This document shows positions 43,427-50,987 of a DNA stretch of 64,000 nucleotides, piece after piece. This DNA is from Streptomyces wuyuanensis (lineage in GTDB: Bacteria; Actinomycetota; Actinomycetes; Streptomycetales; Streptomycetaceae): NCBI RefSeq assembly GCF_900103455.1, contig NZ_FNHI01000001.1, positions 668,658 through 732,657 of the forward strand. The letters are read 5' to 3'. Positions within the stretch are counted from its first letter, which is position 1, and each line of letters begins with the position of its first letter. The notes under the pieces are model-generated. The model searched no databases and was not told the DNA's origin. It saw only the letters and a list, made by a program, of their open reading frames with translations. Made by a program: the position numbers and the translations under genes.

Positions 43427-43455
43427 CGCCGGGCCCACCGCGCGGCCGGGACGGA

Positions 43456-43489
43456 CCACCGGGGTCACCCTCACGGGCGGCCCCGGTGG
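43456..43489. terminator. 9-bp perfect hairpin after ggt
   Basis: CCACCGGGG (43456-43464) pairs with CCCCGGTGG (43481-43489), 16-nt loop, 30 nt after the ggt stop. Likely terminator. Confidence 0.55.
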
Positions 43490-43541
43490 CGCACCGCCGC
43501 CCTCCCGCTGCTTGCTGGTAGGGACAGAAAGCGAGCAGCCC

Positions 43542-44180
43542 ATGGAGCCGAACCGGGAGCGACTGCGCACCCCCCGCGCCGCGGGACTGGCCGGGATCGT
43601 GTTCGCGGTGCTGCTGGCCGCCGCGATCGTCCTGATGCGGCTGGCGATCCCCGAGGGCGCCGCCGAGGCGGGCGACGACACGCTCAGCCCCGGCCGCCGG
43701 CAGGCCGTGCACGCGGCCCTGGAACTGGTCCCGTTCGCCGGGATCTTCTTCCTGTGGTTCATGGGTGCCCTGAGGGCCCAGGTGGGGGAGCGGGAGGACA
43801 AGTTCGTCGCGACGGTGTTCCTCGGCAGCGGCCTGGTCTTCGTGGCGACCATGTTCGGGGCCGCGTCGGCCGCGGGCAGCATCCTCGACGACCAGCAGCC
43901 CTCGGAGTTCGGACGCAACTTCGCCTACACGCTGCTGACCACGTACTCGATGCGGATGGCCGCCGTCTTCGTCTTCGCGACCTCGACCATCGGCCACCGG
44001 CTCGGCGTCATCCCGCGCCCGATGGCCGTCATCGGCTACGCGGCCGGCTTGCTGCTGCTGTTCGCGGGACCGGCCTTCCCGTGGTCGGAACTCGTCTTCC
44101 CGGCCTGGTCCGCACTGATCAGCGTCCATCTGCTGCGGGTCCGGATGAGAGCCCGGCCGCAGCCGGCCGACGTGGTGTGA
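43542..44180 (+). CDS. Membrane protein of unknown function
   Basis: A 212-residue protein with about five hydrophobic segments: AGLAGIVFAVLLAAAIVLM near the start, a second near residue 65 (LELVPFAGIFFLWFMGAL), a third near residue 92 (VFLGSGLVFVATMFGAAS), then TYSMRMAAVFVFATSTIG and AVIGYAAGLLLLFAGPAFPW. It fits an uncharacterised multi-span family common in Streptomyces. No catalytic motifs. Preceded by a weak Shine-Dalgarno. Confidence 0.65.
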   Translation: MEPNRERLRTPRAAGLAGIVFAVLLAAAIVLMRLAIPEGAAEAGDDTLSPGRRQAVHAALELVPFAGIFFLWFMGALRAQVGEREDKFVATVFLGSGLVFVATMFGAASAAGSILDDQQPSEFGRNFAYTLLTTYSMRMAAVFVFATSTIGHRLGVIPRPMAVIGYAAGLLLLFAGPAFPWSELVFPAWSALISVHLLRVRMRARPQPADVV

Positions 44181-44245
44181 ACCCGCCCCGCCGGGGAGTC
44201 CGTGGCCCGCACCGCGGCGGCGGGACGTTCCCGCCGCGGACAGTC

Positions 44246-44340
44246 CGCGCGCGGCGTCCGGCCCGGCGCCCGTCCGCTCACCCGGCCCCGTCCGGCGCCC
44301 GCGCGCGGCGTCCGGCCCGTCCGGCGCCGGCCCGCTCACC
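44246..44340. repeat. Two long imperfect direct repeats upstream of the ferredoxin operon
   Basis: Two copies of roughly 40 bp, starting at about 44246 and 44300, each running from a CGCGCGCGGCGTCCGGCCC core to a CCGCTCACC end, with internal GTCCGGCGCC differences. They lie in the 246-bp gap between the membrane protein and the ferredoxin. No gene is seen. They may be remains of a duplication or regulatory repeats. Confidence 0.5.
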
Positions 44341-44426
44341 CCTTCGGCCCGCCACGGCGAGCGGGACCGGCCCGGCGCTCGCATGCTGGTTCCGGGGGAG
44401 TGACCAGGCACGGGAAGGGCTGATCC

Positions 44427-44660
44427 GTGGTGAGAGTTGTCGTCGATCTCAACCGGTGCCAGGGGTACGCGCAGTGCGCCTTCCTCGCCCCGGACGTCTT
44501 CGAAATGCACGGCGAGGAAGCGCTGCTGTACAAGCCCCGGCCCGACGAGGCGCACCGGGACGACGTGGTCCGGGCCGTGGCCGCCTGCCCCGTGCAGGCC
44601 ATCCTGATGGACCGGTCCGACGAGACCGTGACCGTCGGGGAGGCGTCCGATGCCCGCTGA
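44427..44660 (+). CDS. P450-type ferredoxin (3Fe-4S/4Fe-4S)
   Basis: A 77-residue acidic electron carrier. The iron-sulfur cysteines are visible in CQGYAQCAF near residue 11 and in CPVQAI near residue 54; the Cys spacing fits the single-cluster ferredoxins that serve actinobacterial P450s. GTG start behind GGGAAGG; a second GTG follows directly and could be used instead. The 3' end overlaps the reductase gene by 11 bp. It passes electrons from the reductase to the downstream P450. Confidence 0.88.
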   Translation: MVRVVVDLNRCQGYAQCAFLAPDVFEMHGEEALLYKPRPDEAHRDDVVRAVAACPVQAILMDRSDETVTVGEASDAR

Positions 44661-46044
44661 CGGACATCTCGAACGGCTCAAGCGCGAGGGGCGCATCGTC
44701 GTCGTGGGCGCGTCGCTGGCCGGACTCCGGGCCGCCGAGACACTGCGGGAGGAGGGCTTCGCCGGCACGCTCACGATGGTCGGCGACGAGCCCTACGAGC
44801 CGTACGACCGGCCCCCGCTGTCCAAGGGGGTCCTGCTCAGCAGGACCACGGCGGACCACACCGCGCTGCCCCGCCGGCGGAACCTCGACGCCGACTGGCG
44901 GCTCGGAATCGCCGCCACCGGGCTCGACATGGCCGCGAAGCGCGTCCGCCTGGCCGACGGTGAGGAGATCGAGTACGACCGGCTGCTGATCGCCACCGGG
45001 GTCCGCGCGCGGCCGTGGCCGCACGAACGCGAGGCCGAACTCGACGGGGTCTTCGTCCTGCGGACCCGTGACGACGCGACCGCGCTGCAGAAGCGGCTCG
45101 CGGACGGACCCCGCCGGGTGTTCGTCATCGGCGCCGGTTTCACCGGCTCGGAGATCGCCTCCGCCTGCCGTGAGCGGGAGATCTCCGTGACCGTCGCGGA
45201 ACGCGGTGCCGCGCCCCTCGTGGGCGCGCTCGGCGGGGTCGTGGGCGAGGTGGCCGCACAGCTCCAGCGCGAGAACGGGGTGGATCTGCGCACGGGCGTG
45301 ATGGTGACCGGGCTCGAGGGCGACTCGGCGGGGCGCGTGCGCTCCGCCCATCTGTCCGACGGGTCCTCCGTCGAGACGGACGTCGTGGTCGTCTCGCTCG
45401 GCGCGACGCGCAACACGGAGTGGCTCGCCGGGTCGGGGCTCGGAGCGGGCCCCCGGGGCATCGCCTGCGACGCCGGCTGCCGGGCGTTCGACATCCGGGG
45501 CATCGTCACCGACGACATCTTCGTCGCCGGTGACGTGGCGCGGTCGCCGCACCCGCTGTTCGGGTACCAGTTCCTGTCGCTGGAGCACTGGGGCAACGCC
45601 GTCAGCCAGGCCGAGACCGCCGCGCACAACATGCTCTGCGAGAGCGTCGACCGCCGCCCCCACATGTGGGTACCGGCCTTCTGGTCCTCGCAGTTCGGCG
45701 TGAACATCAAGTCCGTGGGCGTGCCGTCCATGGGCACGGAGATCCTGATCTCCCAGGGTTCGCTCGCCGAACGCAGGTTCGTCGGGGTGTACGGGTACCA
45801 GGACCGCGTCATCGGTGCCGTCACGTTCGACCAGGCGCGCTGGCTGCCGTTCTACGAGCATCTGATCGAGACGACGGCGCCGTTCCCGCCCCCGTTCCCG
45901 ACGGTGGACCGCCGCCCCGAGGGCGCGCGGCCCGTCCCGGCCGACTTCCCCGACCCGTCGGTGCCCACCCACGGCCCCACCGTCACCCTCAGCGGCTATT
46001 CGCCGGCCGACCGGCGCATGACCTTCACCCCCGGCCGGCACTGA
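44650..46044 (+). CDS. FAD-dependent ferredoxin reductase
   Basis: A 464-residue flavoprotein. The FAD-binding motif IVVVGASLAGLRAAETLREEGFAG opens it, DRPPLSKG is the typical reductase loop, RVFVIGAGFTGSEIASACRE is the NAD(P)H-binding motif and DDIFVAGDVAR near residue 295 contacts the flavin. It oxidises NAD(P)H and reduces the ferredoxin encoded just upstream. It overlaps the ferredoxin and lies 28 bp before the P450, so the three proteins form a complete redox chain. Confidence 0.93.
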   Translation: MPADGHLERLKREGRIVVVGASLAGLRAAETLREEGFAGTLTMVGDEPYEPYDRPPLSKGVLLSRTTADHTALPRRRNLDADWRLGIAATGLDMAAKRVRLADGEEIEYDRLLIATGVRARPWPHEREAELDGVFVLRTRDDATALQKRLADGPRRVFVIGAGFTGSEIASACREREISVTVAERGAAPLVGALGGVVGEVAAQLQRENGVDLRTGVMVTGLEGDSAGRVRSAHLSDGSSVETDVVVVSLGATRNTEWLAGSGLGAGPRGIACDAGCRAFDIRGIVTDDIFVAGDVARSPHPLFGYQFLSLEHWGNAVSQAETAAHNMLCESVDRRPHMWVPAFWSSQFGVNIKSVGVPSMGTEILISQGSLAERRFVGVYGYQDRVIGAVTFDQARWLPFYEHLIETTAPFPPPFPTVDRRPEGARPVPADFPDPSVPTHGPTVTLSGYSPADRRMTFTPGRH

Positions 46045-46072
46045 CGCCGCGAGCGAGCACAAGGACCCCGCC

Positions 46073-47308
46073 ATGACCCAAGGCAGCCTCCTGCGGCAGA
46101 TCCTCGAGTACGAGAACCGCCACGACCCGTACCCCCTGTACGCGGAGCTCCGGAAGACGCCGGTGCTCAACGACGGCGACGGCGCGTACGTCGTGAGCAC
46201 CTACCACGAGATCCTGAGCCTCCTGCACGATCCCCGGGTCAGCTCCGACGCCCGCAACATGACCCGGGCCGCCGGTCCCGATCTGCAGCAGCAGGAGGAG
46301 GAGACGGCCCTGCCGCCCAGCTTCATCCGGCTCGACCCGCCGGAGCACGACCGGCTGCGCCGCATGACGAACACCTCCTTCGGGCCGCCCCACGAGCCGC
46401 GCAGGGTCCACGAGATGCGCGGCGAACTGGGCGGGATCGTCTCGGACCTCATCGCCGGGATCGGCAGTACGGACCGGATCGACCTGGTCGAGGAGTTCTC
46501 GTACCCGTTCCCCGTGACCGTGATCTGCCGGCTGCTCGGTGTGCCGCGCGAGGACGAGTCGCGCTTCCACGGCTGGGCCGACACCCTCGCGGCCAGCCTG
46601 GACCCGATGCCCGGGGAGGACGCGACCGAGCGCAACAAGATCGCCCAGAAGGCCCGTACGGAGCTGGGCATGTACCTGGCCGGGCTGATCGAGGAACGGC
46701 GCAGGAACCCGCAGGAGGACATGCTCTCCGAACTGGCCACCCTCAAGGGGCCGGACGGTTCGATGACGACGATGGAGCTGCTGAGCACGGCCGCGCTGCT
46801 GTTGATCGCCGGTCACGAGACCACGGTGAACCTGATCACCAACGGCATGCTGACGCTGCTGCGCAACCCGGACGTGCTCCGGCGGCTGCGGGAGGACCCG
46901 GGCCTGTCCGTCCCGCTCGTGGAGGAGCTGCTGCGCTTCGAACCGCCGGTTCAGCTGGTGCCGAACCGCACGACCCTCGCGGACATCGAGATCGCCGGGG
47001 TCACCATCCCGAAGGGCGCCTCGCTCTGGCTGGTGGTGGCCGCGGGCAACCGCGACCCGCTGCGCTTCAAGGACCCCGACCGGTTCGACCCGGATCGCGA
47101 GGACATCGAGCACCTGGGCTTCGGCAGCGGCGTCCACAGCTGCTTCGGTGCGCCCCTCGCCCGGCAGGAGGCGCAGATCGCGCTGAGCGAACTCGCCCGC
47201 AGGCTGGTCAACCCCCGCCTGTTGGAGGACCCGCCCGAGTACCGCAGGAACGCGGTGCTGCGCGGCCCCCGTCATCTGCCGATCGCCTGCGACGACATCA
47301 TGCCGTGA
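46073..47308 (+). CDS. Cytochrome P450 with its own redox partners
   Basis: A 411-residue P450. It has the I-helix motif LLIAGHETTVNLI near residue 245, a Glu-Arg pair in EELLRFEPPVQ, and the heme loop FGSGVHSCFGAPLARQEA with axial Cys at residue 357. The N-terminal part is that of bacterial soluble class I P450s (CYP107/CYP105 general type). It is the third gene of the ferredoxin / reductase / P450 operon, which makes this set self-sufficient. The substrate is unknown; a hydroxylation of a terpenoid, macrolide or xenobiotic is plausible. Confidence 0.94.
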   Translation: MTQGSLLRQILEYENRHDPYPLYAELRKTPVLNDGDGAYVVSTYHEILSLLHDPRVSSDARNMTRAAGPDLQQQEEETALPPSFIRLDPPEHDRLRRMTNTSFGPPHEPRRVHEMRGELGGIVSDLIAGIGSTDRIDLVEEFSYPFPVTVICRLLGVPREDESRFHGWADTLAASLDPMPGEDATERNKIAQKARTELGMYLAGLIEERRRNPQEDMLSELATLKGPDGSMTTMELLSTAALLLIAGHETTVNLITNGMLTLLRNPDVLRRLREDPGLSVPLVEELLRFEPPVQLVPNRTTLADIEIAGVTIPKGASLWLVVAAGNRDPLRFKDPDRFDPDREDIEHLGFGSGVHSCFGAPLARQEAQIALSELARRLVNPRLLEDPPEYRRNAVLRGPRHLPIACDDIMP

Positions 47309-47334
47309 GGCCGGCCCAGTCCGCGGTGGCGAGG

Positions 47335-47382
47335 GCCGGAACGCGGCGGTGCGGGGCCGGGCCCGCACCGCCGCGTTCCGGC
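47335..47382. terminator. 21-bp perfect hairpin ending the P450 operon
   Basis: Positions 47335-47355 and 47362-47382 are perfect reverse complements of 21 bp with a 6-nt loop. It begins 27 nt after the P450 stop. It is the longest uninterrupted stem seen in this window and a very likely terminator. Confidence 0.85.
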
Positions 47383-47446
47383 GCGCACGGTGTCCGGTGA
47401 GGCGTCCGTTCCGTTCCGTTCCCCGCCCCGCCCCCGCCCCCGCCAA

Positions 47447-47476
47447 TTACGGTACCGGTCGCATCGGTATTAGAAT
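47447..47476 (+). promoter_or_regulatory. Promoter of the small XRE regulator gene
   Basis: TTACGG (47447-47452), 18 bp, TAGAAT (47471-47476). Only 6 nt separate the -10 hexamer from the ATG at 47483, and there is no Shine-Dalgarno, so the transcript is probably leaderless. Confidence 0.55.
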
Positions 47477-47482
47477 GACGGC

Positions 47483-47734
47483 ATGGTTCGTACGCCCCTG
47501 ACACCCGAAGAGCGTCAACGCGGCGAGCGTCTCGGGCGGTTGCTGCGCGAGGCCCGCGGCCGGCGGAGCATGGTGGAGATCGCCGCAATCGCGGGAATCT
47601 CCGCCGAGACCCTGCGCAAGATCGAGACGGGCCGCGCCCCGACCCCCGCGTTCTTCACGGTGGCGGCCCTGACCGGAGCCCTCGGGCTGTCCATGGACGA
47701 TCTGGTGGCGCGCTGCGCGCTCGCTCCCGTGTGA
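47483..47734 (+). CDS. Small XRE-family helix-turn-helix protein
   Basis: An 83-residue DNA-binding protein that is essentially one XRE/Cro helix-turn-helix: LGRLLREARGRRSMVEIAAIAGISAETLRKIETGRAPTPAFFTVAALTGALG. There is no effector or dimerisation domain beyond the motif. The start ATG is 6 nt after a TAGAAT -10. The target is unknown; the neighbouring split-barrel gene and its own promoter are possibilities. Confidence 0.85.
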   Translation: MVRTPLTPEERQRGERLGRLLREARGRRSMVEIAAIAGISAETLRKIETGRAPTPAFFTVAALTGALGLSMDDLVARCALAPV

Positions 47735-47776
47735 GCCACCGGGCGCCCCGCCGGGCAGTCCCGAAGGGGCGGATCC

Positions 47777-47838
47777 GGCACCGGTCCGCTCCGCCCGGCA
47801 CCGGTCCGCTCCGCCCGGCGCCGGTCCGCGATTCCCGC
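47777..47838. repeat. Two and a half copies of a 20-bp direct repeat
   Basis: GGCACCGGTCCGCTCCGCCC occurs at 47777-47796 and 47797-47816 without change, and a degraded third copy follows to about 47838. The array lies between the XRE gene and the split-barrel gene, just upstream of the latter's -10. It may be a regulatory array or a slippage product. Confidence 0.65.
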
Positions 47839-47867
47839 CCGGCAGCGCGGGGCGTAGTCTCGCGCCC

Positions 47868-48257
47868 GTGGACCTCCAGGAGCTCGACCGCGCGAAGTAC
47901 ATCAGCCTCACGACCTTCCGGAAGGACGGCACGGGCGTCGCCACGCCCGTGTGGTTCGCCGCCGAGGGCGGTGAACTGTACGTCTGGACCCGCTCCGACT
48001 CGTGGAAGGTCAAGCGCCTGCGCAGGGACGGCCGGGTCGTGGTCGCCGCGTGCGATGTGCGCGGCAGGGTCGAGGAGGGCGCCGAGACGGTGGAGGGCAC
48101 GGCGCGGCTGCTCGGCGACGCCGACCTCAAGAAGGTCAGGAAGCTGCTGAGCCGCAAGTACACCTGGCAGTTCTGGGTCGTCGACGTGCCCGCCGCGGTC
48201 GTGCGGCGGGGCAAGCGCCCGCACACCGGCATCGCGGTGACGCTCCGGACACGTTGA
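47868..48257 (+). CDS. PPOX-class F420/FMN split-barrel oxidoreductase
   Basis: A 129-residue split-barrel flavin/deazaflavin protein of the pyridoxamine-5'-phosphate-oxidase-like superfamily. The start KYISLTTFRKDGTGVATPVWFAAEGGELYVWT and the middle KVKRLRRDGRVVVAACDVRGRV are typical of the F420-dependent actinobacterial branch; the ending FWVVDVPAAVVRRGKRPHTGIAVTL matches too. It would reduce an unknown small molecule with reduced F420 (or FMN). TAGTCT ends 7 nt before the GTG and no Shine-Dalgarno is seen, so a leaderless message is likely. Confidence 0.85.
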   Translation: MDLQELDRAKYISLTTFRKDGTGVATPVWFAAEGGELYVWTRSDSWKVKRLRRDGRVVVAACDVRGRVEEGAETVEGTARLLGDADLKKVRKLLSRKYTWQFWVVDVPAAVVRRGKRPHTGIAVTLRTR

Positions 48258-48351
48258 GCGATCTGCACCGTCCGCGAAAACTGCGCGTAGCCGTCCCGTA
48301 ACACGGCTGGGGTCGAATGCCTGCGAACCCGAGGCGGAGGGCGGGCAGGCA

Positions 48352-49977
48352 ATGGCGGCGCATCAACTCCCCGACCGGATGGGCGACTTCGCGCGATACC
48401 TGAGGGCGGTGGCGGAGCGCCTCGACCCCGAGAGCGGCTGGTACGGAGTGTTCCGGCGCCGGGACCCCGAGGGGCTGACGGCCTGTCTGCGGGGCGCGGA
48501 GGTCCCCCCGTGGGACTTTGTGGAGTCGCTCCTCCACGACCTCGCGGCCGACGACGGGGAAGTGGCGCACGCCCGCGGACTGCATGCCGCGGCGGCGGCC
48601 GCCCACGACCGCCGCCCGGGCGGCGGCGAAGCCCTTCGGGAGCGGCTGGAACTGATGCGCCGCGAACAGGCCCGCGCAGCCGAGCGGGGCCGGGACCTGA
48701 TGCGCCGACTCGCCGCCGTACCCGAGGGCACCGCCGCGTACCGGGACCTCGCCCACGATCTCGCCTGGGCCAACGACGACCACACCCGCGCGACCTCGCG
48801 CCGTGCCGAACTCGCCACCCGCGTAGCCGCGCTGGCGCCCCCCTCCGGACCGCCTGCCGGAGCCCCTTCGGACCCGGCGCCGTACGGCCGGGGCCCGGCC
48901 CCGGTCCACCACCACGCGCCGGAGGCAGGGGCGTTCGGCGTGACCGCCTCGGCGCCGGAGCGAGGCCGTGACGCGGCCGGGGGCGCGGCGACGGGCGGTG
49001 CCGGGAACGAACCGGAGTCATGGGCCGGACGCCTCCGCGGCGCGCGGCCGTTCGCGGCGGGGACCCGGGCGGGGCCGGGGGAGGCGGCCGGGGAATCCGG
49101 GCCCGGGTGGGGGCGCGGGCCTGCCGCCGGGGTGGAGCGTCCCGGCGTGCGGGCCGGTTCGGCGGCGGGTGGGGGCGAGGCGCCGCAGGCCGCCGGAGAC
49201 GGCACGGCCGGACCCGGACGCGCCCCCGGGCGCGAGGCGCGCAGAGGCGCCAAACGGAGGCCGCGCGGGGCGCGGTACGCCTGGCTCGACGACGAGGCGG
49301 CCGAGAGCGGGAGCGAGCCCGAAGCCGTGCCCGGCGCACCGGAGCTGCCCGTCGCCGCCGAACGGCCCCGCGGGGCGCGGTTCGGCGGGGGCGCGGACGC
49401 CGAGCCGGCCGCCGCCGGCCGCCCGGCGGCCGCGCCCACCGGTGAGGAGGACCACCGCGCCGCCCTCGCGACCGTCGCCGCGCTGCGGCAACTGCGCGCC
49501 GAGGGCCGTGGCGGGGAGGCCCACGTCCTGCTGTGCGAGGCCGCGTCGGGCCCCGCGGCCCGGCTGCCGTTGCTCGCCGCCGAACTGCACCGCTGCGGGC
49601 TCGGTGCCGACTGGCCCACCCTGCTCTGGGAGGTGGCCTCGCTGCCGCCGGACCGGCTCGCCGAGGCCGCCGGTGCCCTCGCCGAGGCGGGCCGCGACGA
49701 CGACTGCGGCCGGCTGCTGCGCCAGGGCGTCGCCCGCCCCGCCGACGAGATCGCCGACGCCGTCCTGGCGCTCGGCGACGCGGGCGGCCGCCGCGAAGGG
49801 GAGGTGCTGCTCACGGCCTTCCTCCGGGTCCGCACCCCGGAGGAAGGCGCGCGGATCGCCGCCGCCGACCCCCCGCGCCTCGTGCCGCAACTGCTGTCCG
49901 CCGCCCGCGCGGTGTCGCCCGCCCGTGAGCGCGATCTGGTCCACGCACTGCGCGTCGCAGGTCTCATCGGCGCCTGA
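48352..49977 (+). CDS. Long low-complexity protein with helical ends
   Basis: A 541-residue protein in three parts. Residues about 1-160 are charged helices (LLHDLAADDGEVAHARGL; ERLELMRREQARAAERGRDLMRRLAAV). Residues 160-365 are a long Pro/Gly/Ala/Arg low-complexity linker. Residues about 365-541 are an Ala/Leu/Arg-rich helical repeat region (AALATVAALRQLRAEGRGGEAHVLLCEAASGPAARLPLLAAEL), suggesting HEAT- or TPR-like packing. No catalytic motif, signal peptide or transmembrane segment. Proteins of this layout recur in Streptomyces; function unknown. Codon third-position bias confirms that it is translated. Confidence 0.7.
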   Translation: MAAHQLPDRMGDFARYLRAVAERLDPESGWYGVFRRRDPEGLTACLRGAEVPPWDFVESLLHDLAADDGEVAHARGLHAAAAAAHDRRPGGGEALRERLELMRREQARAAERGRDLMRRLAAVPEGTAAYRDLAHDLAWANDDHTRATSRRAELATRVAALAPPSGPPAGAPSDPAPYGRGPAPVHHHAPEAGAFGVTASAPERGRDAAGGAATGGAGNEPESWAGRLRGARPFAAGTRAGPGEAAGESGPGWGRGPAAGVERPGVRAGSAAGGGEAPQAAGDGTAGPGRAPGREARRGAKRRPRGARYAWLDDEAAESGSEPEAVPGAPELPVAAERPRGARFGGGADAEPAAAGRPAAAPTGEEDHRAALATVAALRQLRAEGRGGEAHVLLCEAASGPAARLPLLAAELHRCGLGADWPTLLWEVASLPPDRLAEAAGALAEAGRDDDCGRLLRQGVARPADEIADAVLALGDAGGRREGEVLLTAFLRVRTPEEGARIAAADPPRLVPQLLSAARAVSPARERDLVHALRVAGLIGA

Positions 49978-50088
49978 AAAAGTACGGTATACGCTGTATG
50001 TCGACCGCTCGGGTGCGAAACATGATCGACACTGCGGGTTGACGACGATGGTCTTGCCCCAGTGTGTGACGGGGCTTACGTTCTCCTC

Positions 50089-50113
50089 CTACGCATCGCG
50101 TCTACGTGCGTAG
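50089..50113. promoter_or_regulatory. Inverted repeat upstream of the pyrimidine-type operon
   Basis: CTACGCA (50089-50095) and TGCGTAG (50107-50113) are perfect 7-bp inverted arms with an 11-bp spacer, ending 31 bp before the first start codon of the catabolic operon at 50145. A TTGACG at 50039-50044 could serve as a -35 further upstream. The symmetric element is a good operator candidate; no regulator gene is adjacent to it. Confidence 0.5.
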
Positions 50114-50144
50114 AGGCTCTGACGTCTTGTCGAAGGAGCAGCTC

Positions 50145-50987
50145 ATGACCAACGTCGTTCGCGCCGCACTCGTCCAGGCCACCTGGACCGGCGACACCGA
50201 ATCCATGATCGCCAAGCATGAGGAGCACGCCCGTGAGGCGGCCCGGCAGGGCGCCAAGGTCATCGGGTTCCAGGAGGTGTTCAACGCCCCGTACTTCTGC
50301 CAGGTGCAGGAACCGGAGCACTACCGCTGGGCGGAACCCGTCCCGGACGGCCCCACGGTGCTCCGCATGCGGGACCTCGCCCGGGAGACCGGGATGGTGA
50401 TCGTCGTCCCCGTCTTCGAGGTCGAGGACTCGGGCTTCTACTACAACACCGCCGCGGTGATCGACGCCGACGGCAGCTATCTCGGCAAGTACCGCAAGCA
50501 CCACATCCCCCAGGTCAGGGGTTTCTGGGAGAAGTACTACTTCAGGCCCGGCAACGCGGGCTGGCCGGTGTTCGACACCGCGGTCGGCAGGGTCGGCGTC
50601 TACATCTGCTACGACCGCCACTTCCCGGAGGGCTGGCGCCAACTCGGACTCGGCGGTGCCCAGTTGGTCTACAACCCGTCGGCCACCTCCCGCGGCCTGT
50701 CCGCGTACCTGTGGCAGCTGGAGCAGCCCGCCGCGGCCGTCGCCAACGAGTACTTCATCGCCGCCATCAACCGGGTCGGCCAGGAGGAGTACGGCGACAA
50801 CGACTTCTACGGCACGAGCTACTTCGTCGACCCGCGCGGCCGGTTCGTCGGGGACGTCGCCAGCGACAAGGAGGAGGAACTGGTCGTCAGGGACCTCGAC
50901 TTCGACCTGATCGACGAGGTGCGGCAGCAGTGGGCCTTCTACCGCGACCGCCGGCCCGACGCGTACGAAGGGCTGGTCCGGCCGTGA
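50145..50987 (+). CDS. Nitrilase-superfamily C-N hydrolase, probable beta-ureidopropionase
   Basis: A 280-residue amidohydrolase of the nitrilase superfamily. The Glu-Lys-Cys triad is visible: Glu 44 in GFQEVFNAP, Lys 118 in GKYRKHHIPQ, Cys 155 in YICYDRHFPE. The GFWEKYYFRPGN loop is typical of beta-ureidopropionase/N-carbamoylputrescine amidase. It would hydrolyse an N-carbamoyl beta-amino acid to the amino acid, CO2 and ammonia. ATG 50145 is chosen because AAGGAGCAG lies just upstream. First gene of a five-gene operon; its stop overlaps the aminotransferase start (GTGA). Confidence 0.88.
   Translation: MTNVVRAALVQATWTGDTESMIAKHEEHAREAARQGAKVIGFQEVFNAPYFCQVQEPEHYRWAEPVPDGPTVLRMRDLARETGMVIVVPVFEVEDSGFYYNTAAVIDADGSYLGKYRKHHIPQVRGFWEKYYFRPGNAGWPVFDTAVGRVGVYICYDRHFPEGWRQLGLGGAQLVYNPSATSRGLSAYLWQLEQPAAAVANEYFIAAINRVGQEEYGDNDFYGTSYFVDPRGRFVGDVASDKEEELVVRDLDFDLIDEVRQQWAFYRDRRPDAYEGLVRP

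Noticed and set aside
44246..44340. Direct repeats as attachment sites of a mobile element
   Set aside because: No integrase, transposase or tRNA nearby, and the copies are imperfect and only about 14 bp apart.
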